From Crotalaria pallida (Eukaryota; Streptophyta; Magnoliopsida; Fabales; Fabaceae): DNA of 64,000 nt. Positions 10,610 through 20,853 of this stretch are shown here, piece by piece. The DNA lies in NCBI GenBank assembly GCA_037953625.1, contig CM075649.1:88789290-88853289 (forward strand). Direction: 5' to 3'. A program made the position numbers and the translations under genes. A model generated the notes under the pieces. That model saw nothing but the letters and a program-made list of their open reading frames with translations, was not told the origin of the DNA and did no database searches. The number at the start of each line of letters is the position of its first letter. The stretch's first letter is position 1.

Positions 10610-11347
10610 GACTTCAATGGATTTAGACCTTAAGGTGAAACATGAAGGATGGAAAAAGGGAGTTAGGATGCTTAAGTTAGTACGATCAGTAGGTGATAGG
10701 AGGAGTGAAGTGAAGCATATATTAGCAACTGCTTGAAGAAAGGAAAGACTAATTATGAATAAGATGAAGCTATAAGGATGAATATTTAATGGAATCTAAG
10801 GCAATGATAGGATGAATTTGAATGGGGTAAAGAGAAGTCGGGTAAGATGAATAGGAAGCGGTAAGGATTGGGGAGTTGGTGAGAATCAAGTTCATGTTGC
10901 AGTTGAGGTATATAGTGATAAGGGTCATTAAAGTTGGGGAGTAGATGAAAATTTGAGGTTTTGAGGTGTTATTAGAAAAGGTAAGCCGGAAGAGGAGCCC
11001 TACAAATAGTGTCTTTGCATTAGATTGGCATAAGCATGACATTCCTTTTTATGTTGCTATTTGTTTCAGCAATCTGGAACACCCTTAAAAATTTAACCCG
11101 CTTAGCAAAGCCTTGTCGTTATACACCATTGTATTTGACAATGGATTGACCCAAGAGACTGCTTCTGTTAAAGAATCGTTTCGGGAATTTTTTTAATTTT
11201 CATGAGGACAGCGAATAAATGATACGTTGCAACAGTCAATTCATATGAGAATGAGGAAAAAGATTGCTACAAGGAGCTACGCACTCTTGAATAGAGTGGT
11301 TTTGCGCATCATTTCTCGAGGACGAGAAATCTTCAGGTTGGGGAGAA
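10610..11347 (+). mobile_element. Element B, 3' part of an extra internal region
   Basis: Nearly identical to 27588-28325, the end of B's complete internal region, and ends with the same polypurine tract. An additional truncated B internal region therefore lies directly before B's first LTR, which implies a tandem B arrangement that lost its left part. The final codons read VVLRIISRGREIFRLGRM, with the TAA stop coming from the LTR. The 90-residue minus-strand frame at 10770-11042 (repeated at 27748-28020) is antisense and not convincing. Confidence 0.75.
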
Positions 11348-12608
11348 TGTAACATCCCGCATCTTTTGGACTCAAATAAATCAATGAGGTTTTATTTAAA
11401 AAGAATTTTTGAGAATTTAAGAAGGGTTTTCAGAAAAATGCTTTAGCAAATGATTTTATTTGAAGTTGATTTCATAAAAACCAGGTTATAATTTTGTTAT
11501 TTGATATTTCTTAAAGAAACAAATTTTCTTTTTATATGATTTGAGGTTTTTAATAAATGGTTTCCTTAAAAGTCTTTGATTTGTGTGAAAGTAAGATTTT
11601 ATAAGCTTATTTTGAAATCGAGTTGATGAAGTGAATTGATTTTCTTTAAAGTTGCATCTTTGGAATTTTTGAAATATGAATGTGTATTTTCTTATCTTAA
11701 GAAATAAAATTGAATGATAAATTTGAAATGCATCTTTAAAATTGAATGATAAATTTGAATATATGTATGATGTATGTATGTGTGCCGTATGTTTGAGTAG
11801 AAAACATGAAGTGTCAAAGTGTTGTATGCATGTGTGTATATGAATGATTGAATATATGTTAATACATGGATTGTGACACCCTTTTTCCCAATAACAGTAA
11901 ATACTATAATTATTAAGTATTACTTTCAAATATATATGGACTTGTGAGTATTAAGAAAATATGAAAATAAAATTTTTCATTTAAAAGCGGGTGCACAAAT
12001 CAACACTTGGAATTCTTGGAGAAGAGACTCTAAAGCATTTTGTACAGTTGTTTCGAATTCGGCAATTTCTAAAACCTTTTCAAGAATTGAGTCACAATCG
12101 TCTTTCAAAATCGTATTCATATAATAGAAAATAATGAAGATACCCTTGCTTAAATTGATAAAACCGATACCATCGAATACTTTCCACAGCCGAACTCTTA
12201 AATAGGTTAAATCAGAGTAAGCGGAAATTATCGGACTATGCAATTACTAGCAAGATAAACATAGGTATACATATATATAAAAAGAGTCATAAGTACATAG
12301 CCCCATATCAAAGTTTCCAAGATCCCAAAATACAAGTCCACAAACAAATCTACATAATAATATGACCAAATCCCTAGAGTACCCCAAAAGTATATTTACA
12401 ACATATATACATAACCAAAATATAACTCTAAGGGTGGTCACGTAGACCCGGCAGCATCAGACGTAGTAGTAGTGATAGCAGTAGTCTCCAAGGAACATAA
12501 GTAGTAAGGTAGTAGCATCATCATCAACACAGCAGCAGCAGCAAGGTATCCTCCACAGCTTCCACACATCGGATCCTCCGATCCTCATAACATACCCTAT
12601 GCACATAC

Positions 12609-13079
12609 CTAGGGATCATCATCCCTCCAATCACTCCCAGTAGAATGCACGACAGGCTCACTCCCACTCTCGTCCTCCACCGGATCCTCCTCGATCTCAT
12701 CCGAGGGAGAGTGTACCCTACCACTGGGTACCGGGTCAGGTGATGGTGAAACCCTGACTGGGCTCCTCGGATCAGATGGGGGAGTCTCCTCGCGGACGAC
12801 TCTCGAGGTAAAAGGGTGAGAGCGGGTAGGTCGAAAACGGAAACTGTGATAAGAGCGAGCTGGTCGCGTGGGAGGTGGTCCATGGTAAGTGTAAAATGGG
12901 GGTACATGCATAGTGTATATGATGGGAATCCTAAATCTACGAGGACGAAATCGGATCAATGGGTTCGGGTGGTAGAAGGTAACCTCTACCTCTCCCTCGA
13001 ACACCGCGCGATGGTCCTCATAGATCCATGTGCCACTAGGAAGTGGTCGGATCTCGATGCAAGCAATGTAACGAGACAT
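12609..13079 (-). CDS. LTR-borne ORF of element D (156 aa), function unknown
   Basis: An intact frame on D's sense strand. I start at the ATG at 13079, three bases after an acceptor-like CCTTGTAG|GTG. Three parts are visible. The N-terminal ~50 residues are mixed, with motifs YIACIEIRPLP, SGTWIYEDHRAVF and FYHPNPLIRFRPRRFRI. The middle is rich in Pro, Arg and aromatics (PPFYTYHGPPPTRPAR). The tail is acidic and Ser/Pro-rich (DEIEEDPVEDESGSEP). It has no transmembrane segment and no match I recognise; it is not gag, protease or pol. Related pieces occur at the same place in Z LTRs: YIGVADIPMGRWIV near 60215-60260, and YEDHH in the array frames. That argues it was once a real LTR-encoded protein. 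It could still be chance in a solo LTR no longer under selection. Confidence 0.4.
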   Translation of the reverse strand: MSRYIACIEIRPLPSGTWIYEDHRAVFEGEVEVTFYHPNPLIRFRPRRFRIPIIYTMHVPPFYTYHGPPPTRPARSYHSFRFRPTRSHPFTSRVVREETPPSDPRSPVRVSPSPDPVPSGRVHSPSDEIEEDPVEDESGSEPVVHSTGSDWRDDDP

Positions 13080-13338
13080 CACCTACAAGGGCACAGGGGT
13101 AAGCATTTCTATACACATAATCAACAGAGTATAAATAAGTACAATATGAACATGTATGTATATAACAATGAGTAACAATCACATTTAGCACTTAGCATTT
13201 AGTGAATGCAAATAGGATGCTCACACTTGTTTCATTTATTACAATTAATGCAAATGACGGGCATGATGCATGAATTTAGCTCTCAAACCTATCTCCATCA
13301 TTCTATGTCACTCTCTGACGTCCATCCCTGACAACCCA

Positions 13339-13570
13339 GCACTCAAAAGTGCGTTGTATTCCTAGGTATACAACAATTCGTACATTCACCTAGAATGTAC
13401 ACGACAAGCTTGGAATCCATGCCACCCGAGCATATCCCGTCATCCAAACGGACCGTCCTCCAAACGGTATAACCATATCGGCATCCACTAAGCCGACCAT
13501 GTCAACGACGTGTCATCAAGCAAGCGTATTGGCACTCCCAGAGGTCCTCCACATGTTTACCAAAAACATG
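13339..13570 (-). repeat. Hairpin cluster in LTR D
   Basis: Consecutive short inverted repeats with different stems: GCACT/AGTGC (13339-13352), GTTGTAT/ATACAAC (13353-13374), GTACATTC/GAATGTAC (13380-13400), CCGT/ACGG (near 13437-13451), ACCGT/ACGGT (13452-13468), TCGGC/GCCGA (13478-13496) and CATGTTT/AAACATG (13552-13570). Several loops contain ATCCA, TCCAA or CCTAG. The position, between donor-like and acceptor-like sites, matches the clusters in A, E and F. Confidence 0.6.
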
Positions 13571-14544
13571 ATATACGTCCTACCATCCAAACTCCAGAAT
13601 GAATGCATTACTTTACTTAAAAGGAATTGATTGATGTTTTATCCTTTTATTAATACATTACGTGCCTCCCGAGCAACGTATCGTTATTCAAATGAAAACA
13701 TCATAACGTCAATCAACTTCCTTTAAGTCCAGGATCACTTGGTTTATTGTCCTTTAAGTGTTACAAAATGACTTAGAATTGAAAATGGTATTTTTTTAAG
13801 TATCTGACTAAAAAATACTCGAGTGTTTTCCATAATACTCGAGTAGTTTATCATTTCCAGATGTTACTCGAGTAGTTCATGATTATACTCGAGTCGTTCA
13901 TGTCTTGTTAGAGATTGAAGTTTTCAGATCTTCATAAATATACTCGAGTAATTCATGAGATACTCGAGTAGTTCATTACCCAGAATACTCAAGTAGTTCA
14001 TATATTACTTGAGTTGTTCATCAATTTTTACTCTTGTTGCATCTGAAATACTCGAGTGCCTAGCCTGATTCTCAAGTTGGTGCGCCAATTTTCACACTGG
14101 TGCACCACGAAATACTCGAGTTTTAAGCCATATACTCGAGTATTTACAGACAGAACAGATTGAAATTTGGTGTTTACATACCATTTCCATTTCTACACAT
14201 TTTTAACCCAAACCAATGATCACAATAGTTCATATACCATATATTGAACATGTTACAATACTCATTTCATATCAAATAACAAATTTGACAGAGAATCAAT
14301 CATTTATGCATAAAATACACAATTTAGCAATTCAACACCTCAAATTGAAAAATAAACACAATACTCATGAAATAATGTTCATTTAAGCTGGCATGCATGA
14401 TTTAGAACTTGCTCATCACTGTCATAGAGCATGGATTGGTCTTCAAACCAAAGTTCCTATTCAAACTAAGCCCTTAGAGCCTCTTGGTGGCTCTCTAACA
14501 CAATTAATGAAATTTAAACTCTATCTAGTGTAAGAAATTACTTC

Positions 14545-14553
14545 CCCTTACCT
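14545..14553 (-). promoter_or_regulatory. Splice-donor-like site in LTR D
   Basis: The minus strand reads GAG|AG|GTAAGGGG with candidate intron start 14551. A CTTAC lies 12 bases further on, so a GTAAG/CTTAC hairpin is possible. A candidate intron from here to 13083 would be 1469 bases and contain both the palindromes and the hairpins. Confidence 0.4.
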
Positions 14554-15035
14554 CTCAGACGTGAATCAAACAAAGAATCCCCAAAGAAAAGCTCCACAAC
14601 TCTCAGATCAACTTCAAGCATCACATGCAGAGCATTTTGAGTGCAACACCAAAATGGAATTGGTTCACACATGAAACAGAGAATAAAATTGGGGAAATTA
14701 GATTTTCTAGACTCTATGCAACATCAACTAACTAAAGGAACTGAATTTGAGACTCAAGGATTCATGAGCTTACCAGAAATTGAACTCAAAGTAAGCTCCA
14801 GACCAAGGCTTGACTAGAAACAGCTTCACTTCAACTCCTTGAATCTTCCACCACACTCACTCATTCCTCACGATTTTGGTGTTTATACAAAGCTCGTGAT
14901 GTGATTTTTGTATTGGTGTATAATTTATCACTCAGATCAGCACACAGAGGGAGAATCGAATGAAACGATTCAAGAACCCTAACACACTAACTCTTCTTCA
15001 ATTTGACCAAATGGCTCTCAATCTGAGTCCAATTG

Positions 15036-15045
15036 GTTTATATAG
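15036..15045 (-). promoter_or_regulatory. TATA box of LTR D
   Basis: The minus strand reads CTATATAAAC, with the palindromes upstream and the leader, donor-like site and ORF downstream. Confidence 0.5.
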
Positions 15046-15401
15046 ACAAGGAACATGTCCATGCACGTCGACACGCATACAGGGACGTGTTGTGGAGGGT
15101 GTTTTCGTGTCAAGGCGGCGGTAACTCGGTGGTGACTCATCAAAACGCACTAACGTTGAGCAACTCTGTCCAGAATACTCGAGTATTCCAAAAAATACTC
15201 GAGTATTTCACCGAATTTTTGAAAAATAATTATTTTATTTACTTTCCCTCCAAAATCATTCCTATAATTACCTCTAGGTCCCAACCCAGGGATTAATATG
15301 CAAAAATATTTATTTATACGCAATTATAGTTACCAAAATAAATTCTTACAATATAAACAAAGGTCTTAGTTAAAGATTCAGAATAGAAATAATAATTATA
15401 A

Positions 15402-15760
15402 GGCAAAACTACTAGATTGGTCCCTTAAGTTATTTTTTAGTTGCGATTTCGTCCCTTAACTTTTTTTCGTTTCAAATAAGTCCTGAAGTTATTGAAGTGT
15501 AACAAATAAGTCCTTTCCGTTAATTTTTTTCATTAAGAGACACGTGTCACCATAAGAAAATTAAAAAAAATATCATTAAATCATTTTTTAATACGTGGCA
15601 CCATTAGTTGAGTGACACGTGTCACTTAATAGAAAAAACTAACGGAAAGGACTTATTTGTTACACGGCAACAACTTCAGGACTTATTTGAAACGAAAAAA
15701 AGTTAAGGGACGAAATCGCAACCAAAAAATAACTTACAGGACCAATCTAGTGGTTTTGCC
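15402..15760. mobile_element. Mutator-type MITE with long terminal inverted repeats (359 bp)
   Basis: Both ends read GGCAAAACYACTAGATTGGT inward, and the inverted arms stay similar for more than 150 bases, so the element is nearly one long hairpin. A perfect 9-bp duplication TAATTATAA flanks it (15393-15401 and 15761-15769). A 9-bp duplication with long inverted repeats is typical of Mutator-like elements. There is no coding capacity. It lies inside solo LTR D, close to its sense 5' end. Confidence 0.88.
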
Positions 15761-16932
15761 TAATTATAAATAAACTTTATAATTAATATTCTATTAATCC
15801 AAGATTAATACTTTTGGGGTGTTACATGCATGATTCCATAACTTAATGCTAGGTGTTGCTATGATGAAATGAAAATTATGTGTATGTGTGCATGTGTGTA
15901 CATGGTTCGGCCGTGAGTGATGGGGGGAACCAAACTAGGATGCATTTTCTTATTTATTAAGAAAGTGAAAATTAAAAATAAAATTCAAATGGCAAACAAG
16001 TGGAAACCTAGGGTGATGACTCATGAAGCCTAGGAGTGACTTTCTTTCCACTTTGTCCTCCATGAAAAGATCCTCCATGCAAACTTTAGTGTGGACCGAA
16101 TTGTCCTTGAATCAACCCATTGAACCAAGGTTAGAAGAGGAAATTTTCCAACCCTTGACTTTGCCTATAGATCCGTGTGTGTGTGTTCATTTCTCATTTC
16201 CTTCACATTCTCACACCAACACAAACACATAGTCCTAAGAGCACCACCAAAGCTCTTGAGACCTTAGAAAGAGAGAATGGCCGAGAGAGGAGAAGAGAAA
16301 AGAAGAGTGGAAAACCCAAAACTCCCAACCCAAATACCTTTGATTTCTTTATTTAATCCCTTCCTTCTTCAAAGACTAAAAAGAAAACCAACCTATCAAC
16401 CCTAAGAAGGAGAGGCCTAATCAACTATAGGAGGAAGAGAGGAGAAATTGAAGCTTGAAGATTAGAATTTTTATTTAAGGTAGTTGTCTAAGAAAGATTT
16501 AGTGTAATAATCTTAGTTTTGTAAAAGACTTTGTAAAGGACTTTGTTTAAACATTGATTTCGTCATGCATGTATTTATTTCTGTAAGTTCCATGATGAAT
16601 GTTTTGATAATGACAAAGTGTTTTGAACAAGCTATCATGTGATGATCAAGTTCAAGTTCAACAAGCAACAACAAACATCAAGTGAAGAAGAGAGAACAAG
16701 CTCATGAAGACTTAAGTTTGAGTGTAATTGTTTTTGTTTTATCTTTTGCCTCTCAAGCTTCATAGGTTTTCATTTGGGTAGTTTGTTTAGAGGGTAGTGA
16801 ATCTCATTCATAAGTCATGATTTAATCATAATTTGAGTTTTCACTTAACCTAGAATCAATAGGTGGCTTAAAGGTTTTAAAGGAAAGGTTGGTTTTTGAG
16901 AAAACAAGTTTTAAACAAGTGCAGTATCAATC

Positions 16933-18013
16933 TACTCGAGTAAATCAAGATTTAATCGAGTAGTACTCGAGTATGCTGCAATTTACTCGAGTATGCTGCA
17001 ATTTACTCGAGTAACCACTGCTGAACTGATTTTTAAAATACGATTTTCACTTCTCAAAATCAGTTTTCAAGTGCCATAACTTTTGGGTATTCTATATAAA
17101 CCTTTTCCTAACCTTTGTGATCATAACCCATCATTTTGATATTCATTTTACAAAGAATCAAGCCACTCTATTCTCTCTCAATTTCAAAGATCAAAGCTTT
17201 TCTATTTTCATATTATTTGATCAAGAACCTTTGAATCTCTTGTGTGATTTGTCATAGCTATTGATTGAGATTCATTAAGATTGTTATGTGTATTCATTGA
17301 GTTGTAATCTTTGCAATAAGGCAAGCCACTACAACAAACAAGAAGCCTTGGTGTGTCGATTATCATCAAGCAACGTTCATTGAAGAAGAAGAAGTCTTGG
17401 TTGTGAATCAAGCAAGGAGAAGCCTTTATGTGTAGATTATCATCAAGCAATTGAAGACTTGTTGTGTCGATTATCAACAAGGGGTAGAGGTTAGATTAGA
17501 GAGAAGATCAATAGGATTACAAGGCAAGGCTGTCGGTTATCTCTTGTAGGCTAGCAAGAAGGAAGTCTTGTGAGGCAATCACTTGTAATTTGAGAACTCT
17601 AATTCCTCATAGTGAAGAATCTCTCTTGGTTGAAGAGGGGACTGGATGTAGCTTTCAAGCGGGTGAAAGTGAACCAGGATAAATCGCTGTGTCGTATCTC
17701 TAAACCCTTACTCTTTATATTCAAGTCATTTGATTGCGTTCTTGGTTGAAAACCTAGAAAGATTGATTTTCATAATTGATTGAATTGAATCTTTAATTGT
17801 TCAAATTGATAAAGGGAAAATCATTTTCATAACTAGGTTAATCAATAAGAATATAGGTGTTAATCATCTCCGTTGAATCTCTGATCTTTCATGTGAATTG
17901 ATTGATTTTCGTATGCGAATGAAAACTTGATTTTTCTGGTTTCTGTCAGATATACTCGAGTAAACGAGTCTTTAATCGAGTACTACTCGAGTACTCTGAA
18001 ATCTACTCGAGTA
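16933..18013 (+). repeat. ACTCGAGT palindrome clusters in LTR C
   Basis: TACTCGAGTA lies at 16933, 16964, 16984 and 17004, about 80-160 bases upstream of the TATA box. It recurs at 17953, 17984 and 18004 near the LTR end. Half-sites with AATCGAGTA lie between them. The 3' LTR repeats the pattern near 21218-21290 and 22218-22280. Confidence 0.7.
17093..17100 (+). promoter_or_regulatory. TATA box of LTR C
   Basis: TCTATATAAACC, about 510 bases into the LTR and directly downstream of the first palindrome cluster. The 3' LTR has the same box near 21358. Confidence 0.55.
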
Positions 18014-18171
18014 AACCTGAGAGTTTTTGGAAAAATATTTTGTTTTAATTGTTTCGATTTGTTTCGTTCGAAAATCTTTCAAGGTATCTTGTACACCTAT
18101 TCAACTCCCCCTTCTAGGTGTATTCCTAGGGTTCCTTAGTCTCTCCAACCACCAATTGCGGTTTCCTCAAT

Positions 18172-18185
18172 TGGTATCAGAGCTC
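18172..18185 (+). other. Primer binding site of element C
   Basis: TGGTATCAGAGCTC starts two bases after the LTR and is complementary to initiator methionine tRNA. The upstream context CTCAAT makes CAATTGGTATC, a word repeated nine more times downstream of gag. Confidence 0.85.
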
Positions 18186-18242
18186 GGTCGAAAGACACGA
18201 GCATAAGAGCTTTTTCGTAAAGATCCTAGTTAAGTAACCGCA

Positions 18243-19817
18243 ATGGGTTCTACGAATCCCTTTGGTGGTGAAGGTGCTTCAATAAGTCGTCCTCCATTGT
18301 TTACCGGAGAAGGCTATGCATATTGGAAAGTTAGAATGAAAATCTTTATCCAAGCCATAGATAGTGAAATTTGGAAAGTAGTTGAAAAAGGTCCTCATAT
18401 CCCCTCTAGTTTAGTTGAAGGTGTAGAACAATTGATCCCCGAGGATAAGTGGAAGGATGATGATAGAAAGAAAGTTCAATATGATTATAAAGCAAAGAAT
18501 ATCATTACCTCCGCTTTATCCTATGACGAGTTCTTTAGAGTTTCTCAATGTTCTAGTGCTAAGGAAATGTGGGACACTTTACAAGTGACTCATGAAGGAA
18601 CTAGTGAGGTTAGGAGAGCTAGATTGAATGCTTTAATGCGTGATTATGAATTGTTTCAAATGCTTCCAAATGAATCTATAAATGATATGCAAAAGCGTTT
18701 TACTCACATTATAAATCATTTACTTGCTCTTGGTAAAACTTTTCTTAAAGGTGAACTTTCTAACAAAGTGTTGAGATGTTTAGACAGGAATTGGCAACCA
18801 AAAGTAACGGCTATCGTTGAATCTAAAGATTTGGATTCTATGGATCTAGCAACACTTTTCGGAAAGCTTCAAGAACATGAAATGGAGCTTGGACGCTTGA
18901 ATATCAATGAAGAGTTGGATAAAAACAAAGAAAGAAAGGGACTTGCTCTTAAAGTCAAGAGTAAATCTTACAAAAAGAAAGAGAGTTCCGATGATGATGA
19001 TAGTGAAGATTCCGATTCCGATATTGATGAAAAAGACATGAAACTTTTGCTAAGAAAGTTTGACAAGTTTCTAAGGAGAAAAGGAAGGTTGAACAAGGAT
19101 AAAAGTAAAGAGAAGGATTCCCCACACTACAAGATCAAAACTTCAAGAGAAGGTGTAGTTTGCCATGAATGTGGAAAGCCCGGTCATCTCAAGTATTCAT
19201 GCTCTAGATATCTCAAGAAGAAGGAGAAAGACAAGAAGAATTCCAAGCATAAAAGAGCATACATAGTTTGGGATAGTGATGCAGATAACAAGAAAAGCAC
19301 ATCGAGTAGTTCATCGGATAATGAAGAAGTCGCTTGTCTCAACTTGATAACTCTAGTAGATGATGAAGAACAAAGTTCAAATGATGAATCAAGTTATCAA
19401 AGCGAGGATAGCGATGTAAGTCATACTAAATCCGAAATTTCTTCTAAATATGAATTGTTATATAATACTTATGAAGAAATGCATGAACAACTTGAAAAAC
19501 TAGCTTTGAAAAATATTGAAAGAAAGAAGCTCATTTTGAAACATCAAAAAGAGATTTTAGAACTTCAAAAACAAGTTGATGAGCTTAATCTTGAAAATGA
19601 AACTCTTGATCTTATATATGCTAGTTCTTCTTGTGATTGTGCTAGTAGAGTGAATATTGTGGTTGATTGTGAGAATTGCAAGTTGCTTAAAGATGAAAAT
19701 GCTATTTTGAAAAATAAGCTTGCAAGTTTCACAAGTGGTGATATTAAATTGCGCACATTGTTAAATTTTCAAAGAGAAAATTCAAACAAGTTTAGTTTGG
19801 GTTATACTAATGCTTAG
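18243..19817 (+). CDS. gag: Ty1/copia Gag (524 aa, then a stop and an in-frame extension)
   Basis: Structural capsid/nucleocapsid protein of element C. It starts at the first ATG, 58 bases after the primer site. Residues 15-50 hold the plant copia motif (PPLFTGEGYAYWKVRM). Residues 85-215 look like the gag polypeptide (UBN2-like) domain. Acidic and basic runs follow (SSDDDDSEDSDSDID, about 248-262). Residues 307-320 form a CCHC zinc knuckle (CHECGKPGHLKYSC). Residues about 425-475 are Leu/Lys/Glu-rich, likely coiled coil. The frame ends with TAG at 19815, but the same frame continues to TGA at 20034. That extension has a second CCHC knuckle (CFYCGTHGHTSNVC, 19878-19919) and ends WIPKSKA. So the TAG may be a recent mutation (possibly CAG to TAG) or a leaky stop. 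Confidence 0.9.
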   Translation: MGSTNPFGGEGASISRPPLFTGEGYAYWKVRMKIFIQAIDSEIWKVVEKGPHIPSSLVEGVEQLIPEDKWKDDDRKKVQYDYKAKNIITSALSYDEFFRVSQCSSAKEMWDTLQVTHEGTSEVRRARLNALMRDYELFQMLPNESINDMQKRFTHIINHLLALGKTFLKGELSNKVLRCLDRNWQPKVTAIVESKDLDSMDLATLFGKLQEHEMELGRLNINEELDKNKERKGLALKVKSKSYKKKESSDDDDSEDSDSDIDEKDMKLLLRKFDKFLRRKGRLNKDKSKEKDSPHYKIKTSREGVVCHECGKPGHLKYSCSRYLKKKEKDKKNSKHKRAYIVWDSDADNKKSTSSSSSDNEEVACLNLITLVDDEEQSSNDESSYQSEDSDVSHTKSEISSKYELLYNTYEEMHEQLEKLALKNIERKKLILKHQKEILELQKQVDELNLENETLDLIYASSSCDCASRVNIVVDCENCKLLKDENAILKNKLASFTSGDIKLRTLLNFQRENSNKFSLGYTNA

Positions 19818-20036
19818 AGTAAATCTCATAGAAATATTGTTGATTTTTCTAAAGTTGATTTTTCAAATGCACCAACATGTTTCTATTGTGGTACTCATGG
19901 ACATACTTCAAATGTGTGTTATATTAAAGTGCATGGTATACCTAAAGGAGATTTTGTTTGGATGAAAAAGGGTGAGAGTCCCTACACTAATAAAAATGGA
20001 TCCAAAACTATTTGGATACCAAAAAGCAAAGCATGA
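19818..20036 (+). pseudogene. In-frame gag extension after the amber stop (element C)
   Basis: Open from just after the TAG to TGA at 20034-20036, in the gag frame, with a second CCHC zinc knuckle and the ending IWIPKSKA. Two zinc knuckles in this order fit a larger ancestral Gag of about 597 residues. No protease motif follows. Confidence 0.7.
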
Positions 20037-20853
20037 TTGTTTTGTAGGTATGATTGAAGAGCAAAGAGAGCTTACAAGTGTTATTCATATTTGCATCTTC
20101 AATTGGTATCAAAAGAAGTCCTACAATATGGTACAAATGTTATGGTTAGTTTGTGAACTTTATATGGTATCTTCTCAATTGGTATTACTTTTCTAAATGT
20201 TTAAGTATATCATTTGGTATCATTGAGTAGATTCATAGATGGTTATCATGATATAGTGACATGCTTTGGTTGTTATTAAAGAAATATCACAATTGGTATC
20301 AAATATTAGTTGATATATGTACTTCTTTACAATTGATATCTTCTTTGTTAAGTGATATTATGATATTTTAGTTCTCAATTGGTATCATATTACATTGTTA
20401 TATTCTCTTGCCAATTGGTATCACATTGCAAAGTATAGTTCTATTGTATTTGTTTAATTGGTATAAATGTTGTAAAGAAATGATCATTGATTTCTTACCT
20501 TGGCTTAGATGTTATATTTCAATTGGTATATATTACTTTTTGATAATGCTAAAGGGGGAGAAATATGATGTTTTGAATTGAATGGAATGTTTCTCAAAGG
20601 GGAGAAATGATTGTTGGATAAATATTATGATTTTTAGATGTTTGTTTGGAGAAAGGTTGTTTTTGGTGTTTTTATGTAGGTTGAGATAAGTTGTTGAAGA
20701 TAGGGGGAGAATCAAGCTTCTATCAATTGGATTCAAATGTCAAAAGCATTTATTGAGGGGGAGCAAGAGTCTCACCAAGTGATCAAATTGTTAAAGCATC
20801 AACAACTTCAAAAGAACTTTTGCAGAACTTCAAAACATGGTTTGTCATTTTCA
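20037..20853 (+). repeat. Primer-site-like and purine-tract-like repeats in place of pol (element C)
   Basis: Where pol should be, nine degenerate copies of CAATTGGTATC lie at about 20099, 20175, 20211, 20289, 20329, 20373, 20410, 20453 and 20518. The word is the same as at the primer site. The second half holds four purine runs resembling the polypurine tract: AAAGGGGGAGAAA (20548), AAAGGGGAGAAA (20596), AGGGGGAGAA (20701) and GAGGGGGAGCAAG (20755). No coding is visible beyond short chance frames. Confidence 0.65.

Larger units (their letters stand above)
13799..15206 (-). repeat. ACTCGAGT palindromes in LTR D
   Basis: At least eight exact or one-off copies of ACTCGAGT lie between about 13815 and 14145. 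Two more (around 15176-15205) lie about 130-170 bases upstream of the minus-strand TATA box. The same word is clustered in the LTRs of the unrelated Ty1/copia element C. Confidence 0.65.
11872..15826 (-). mobile_element. Solo LTR 'D' (3.96 kb including a MITE)
   Basis: Bounded by TGTGACACCC (11872) and GGTGTTACA (15826). The flanks TGGAT (11867-11871) and TGCAT (15827-15831) are a 5-bp duplication with one change. The uninterrupted sequence is seen in B's second LTR near 28830-28840. There is no primer site or polypurine tract inside. Minus orientation follows from a TATA box at 15036-15045, a donor-like site at 14551, an acceptor-like site at 13083 and an ORF at 13079-12609, all in order on that strand. 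It shares its layout with LTRs A, E and F. Confidence 0.82.
16582..18169 (+). repeat. Element C 5' LTR (1588 bp)
   Basis: TGTAAG...CTCA ends with the TG/CA termini. It is 20 bases longer than the 3' LTR, because one ACTCGAGT-containing 20-base unit near 16974-17013 is duplicated. A TATA box lies at 17093-17100. Confidence 0.92.

Noticed and set aside
11486..11929. 147-residue minus-strand frame, repeated at 28464-28841
   Set aside because: Antisense to element B's LTR, low complexity (TTT/TAT runs), and interrupted differently in the two copies.
18172..18185. Possible tRNA genes at the TGGTATCAGAGC sites
   Set aside because: These are short primer binding sites complementary to a tRNA 3' end; no cloverleaf surrounds them.
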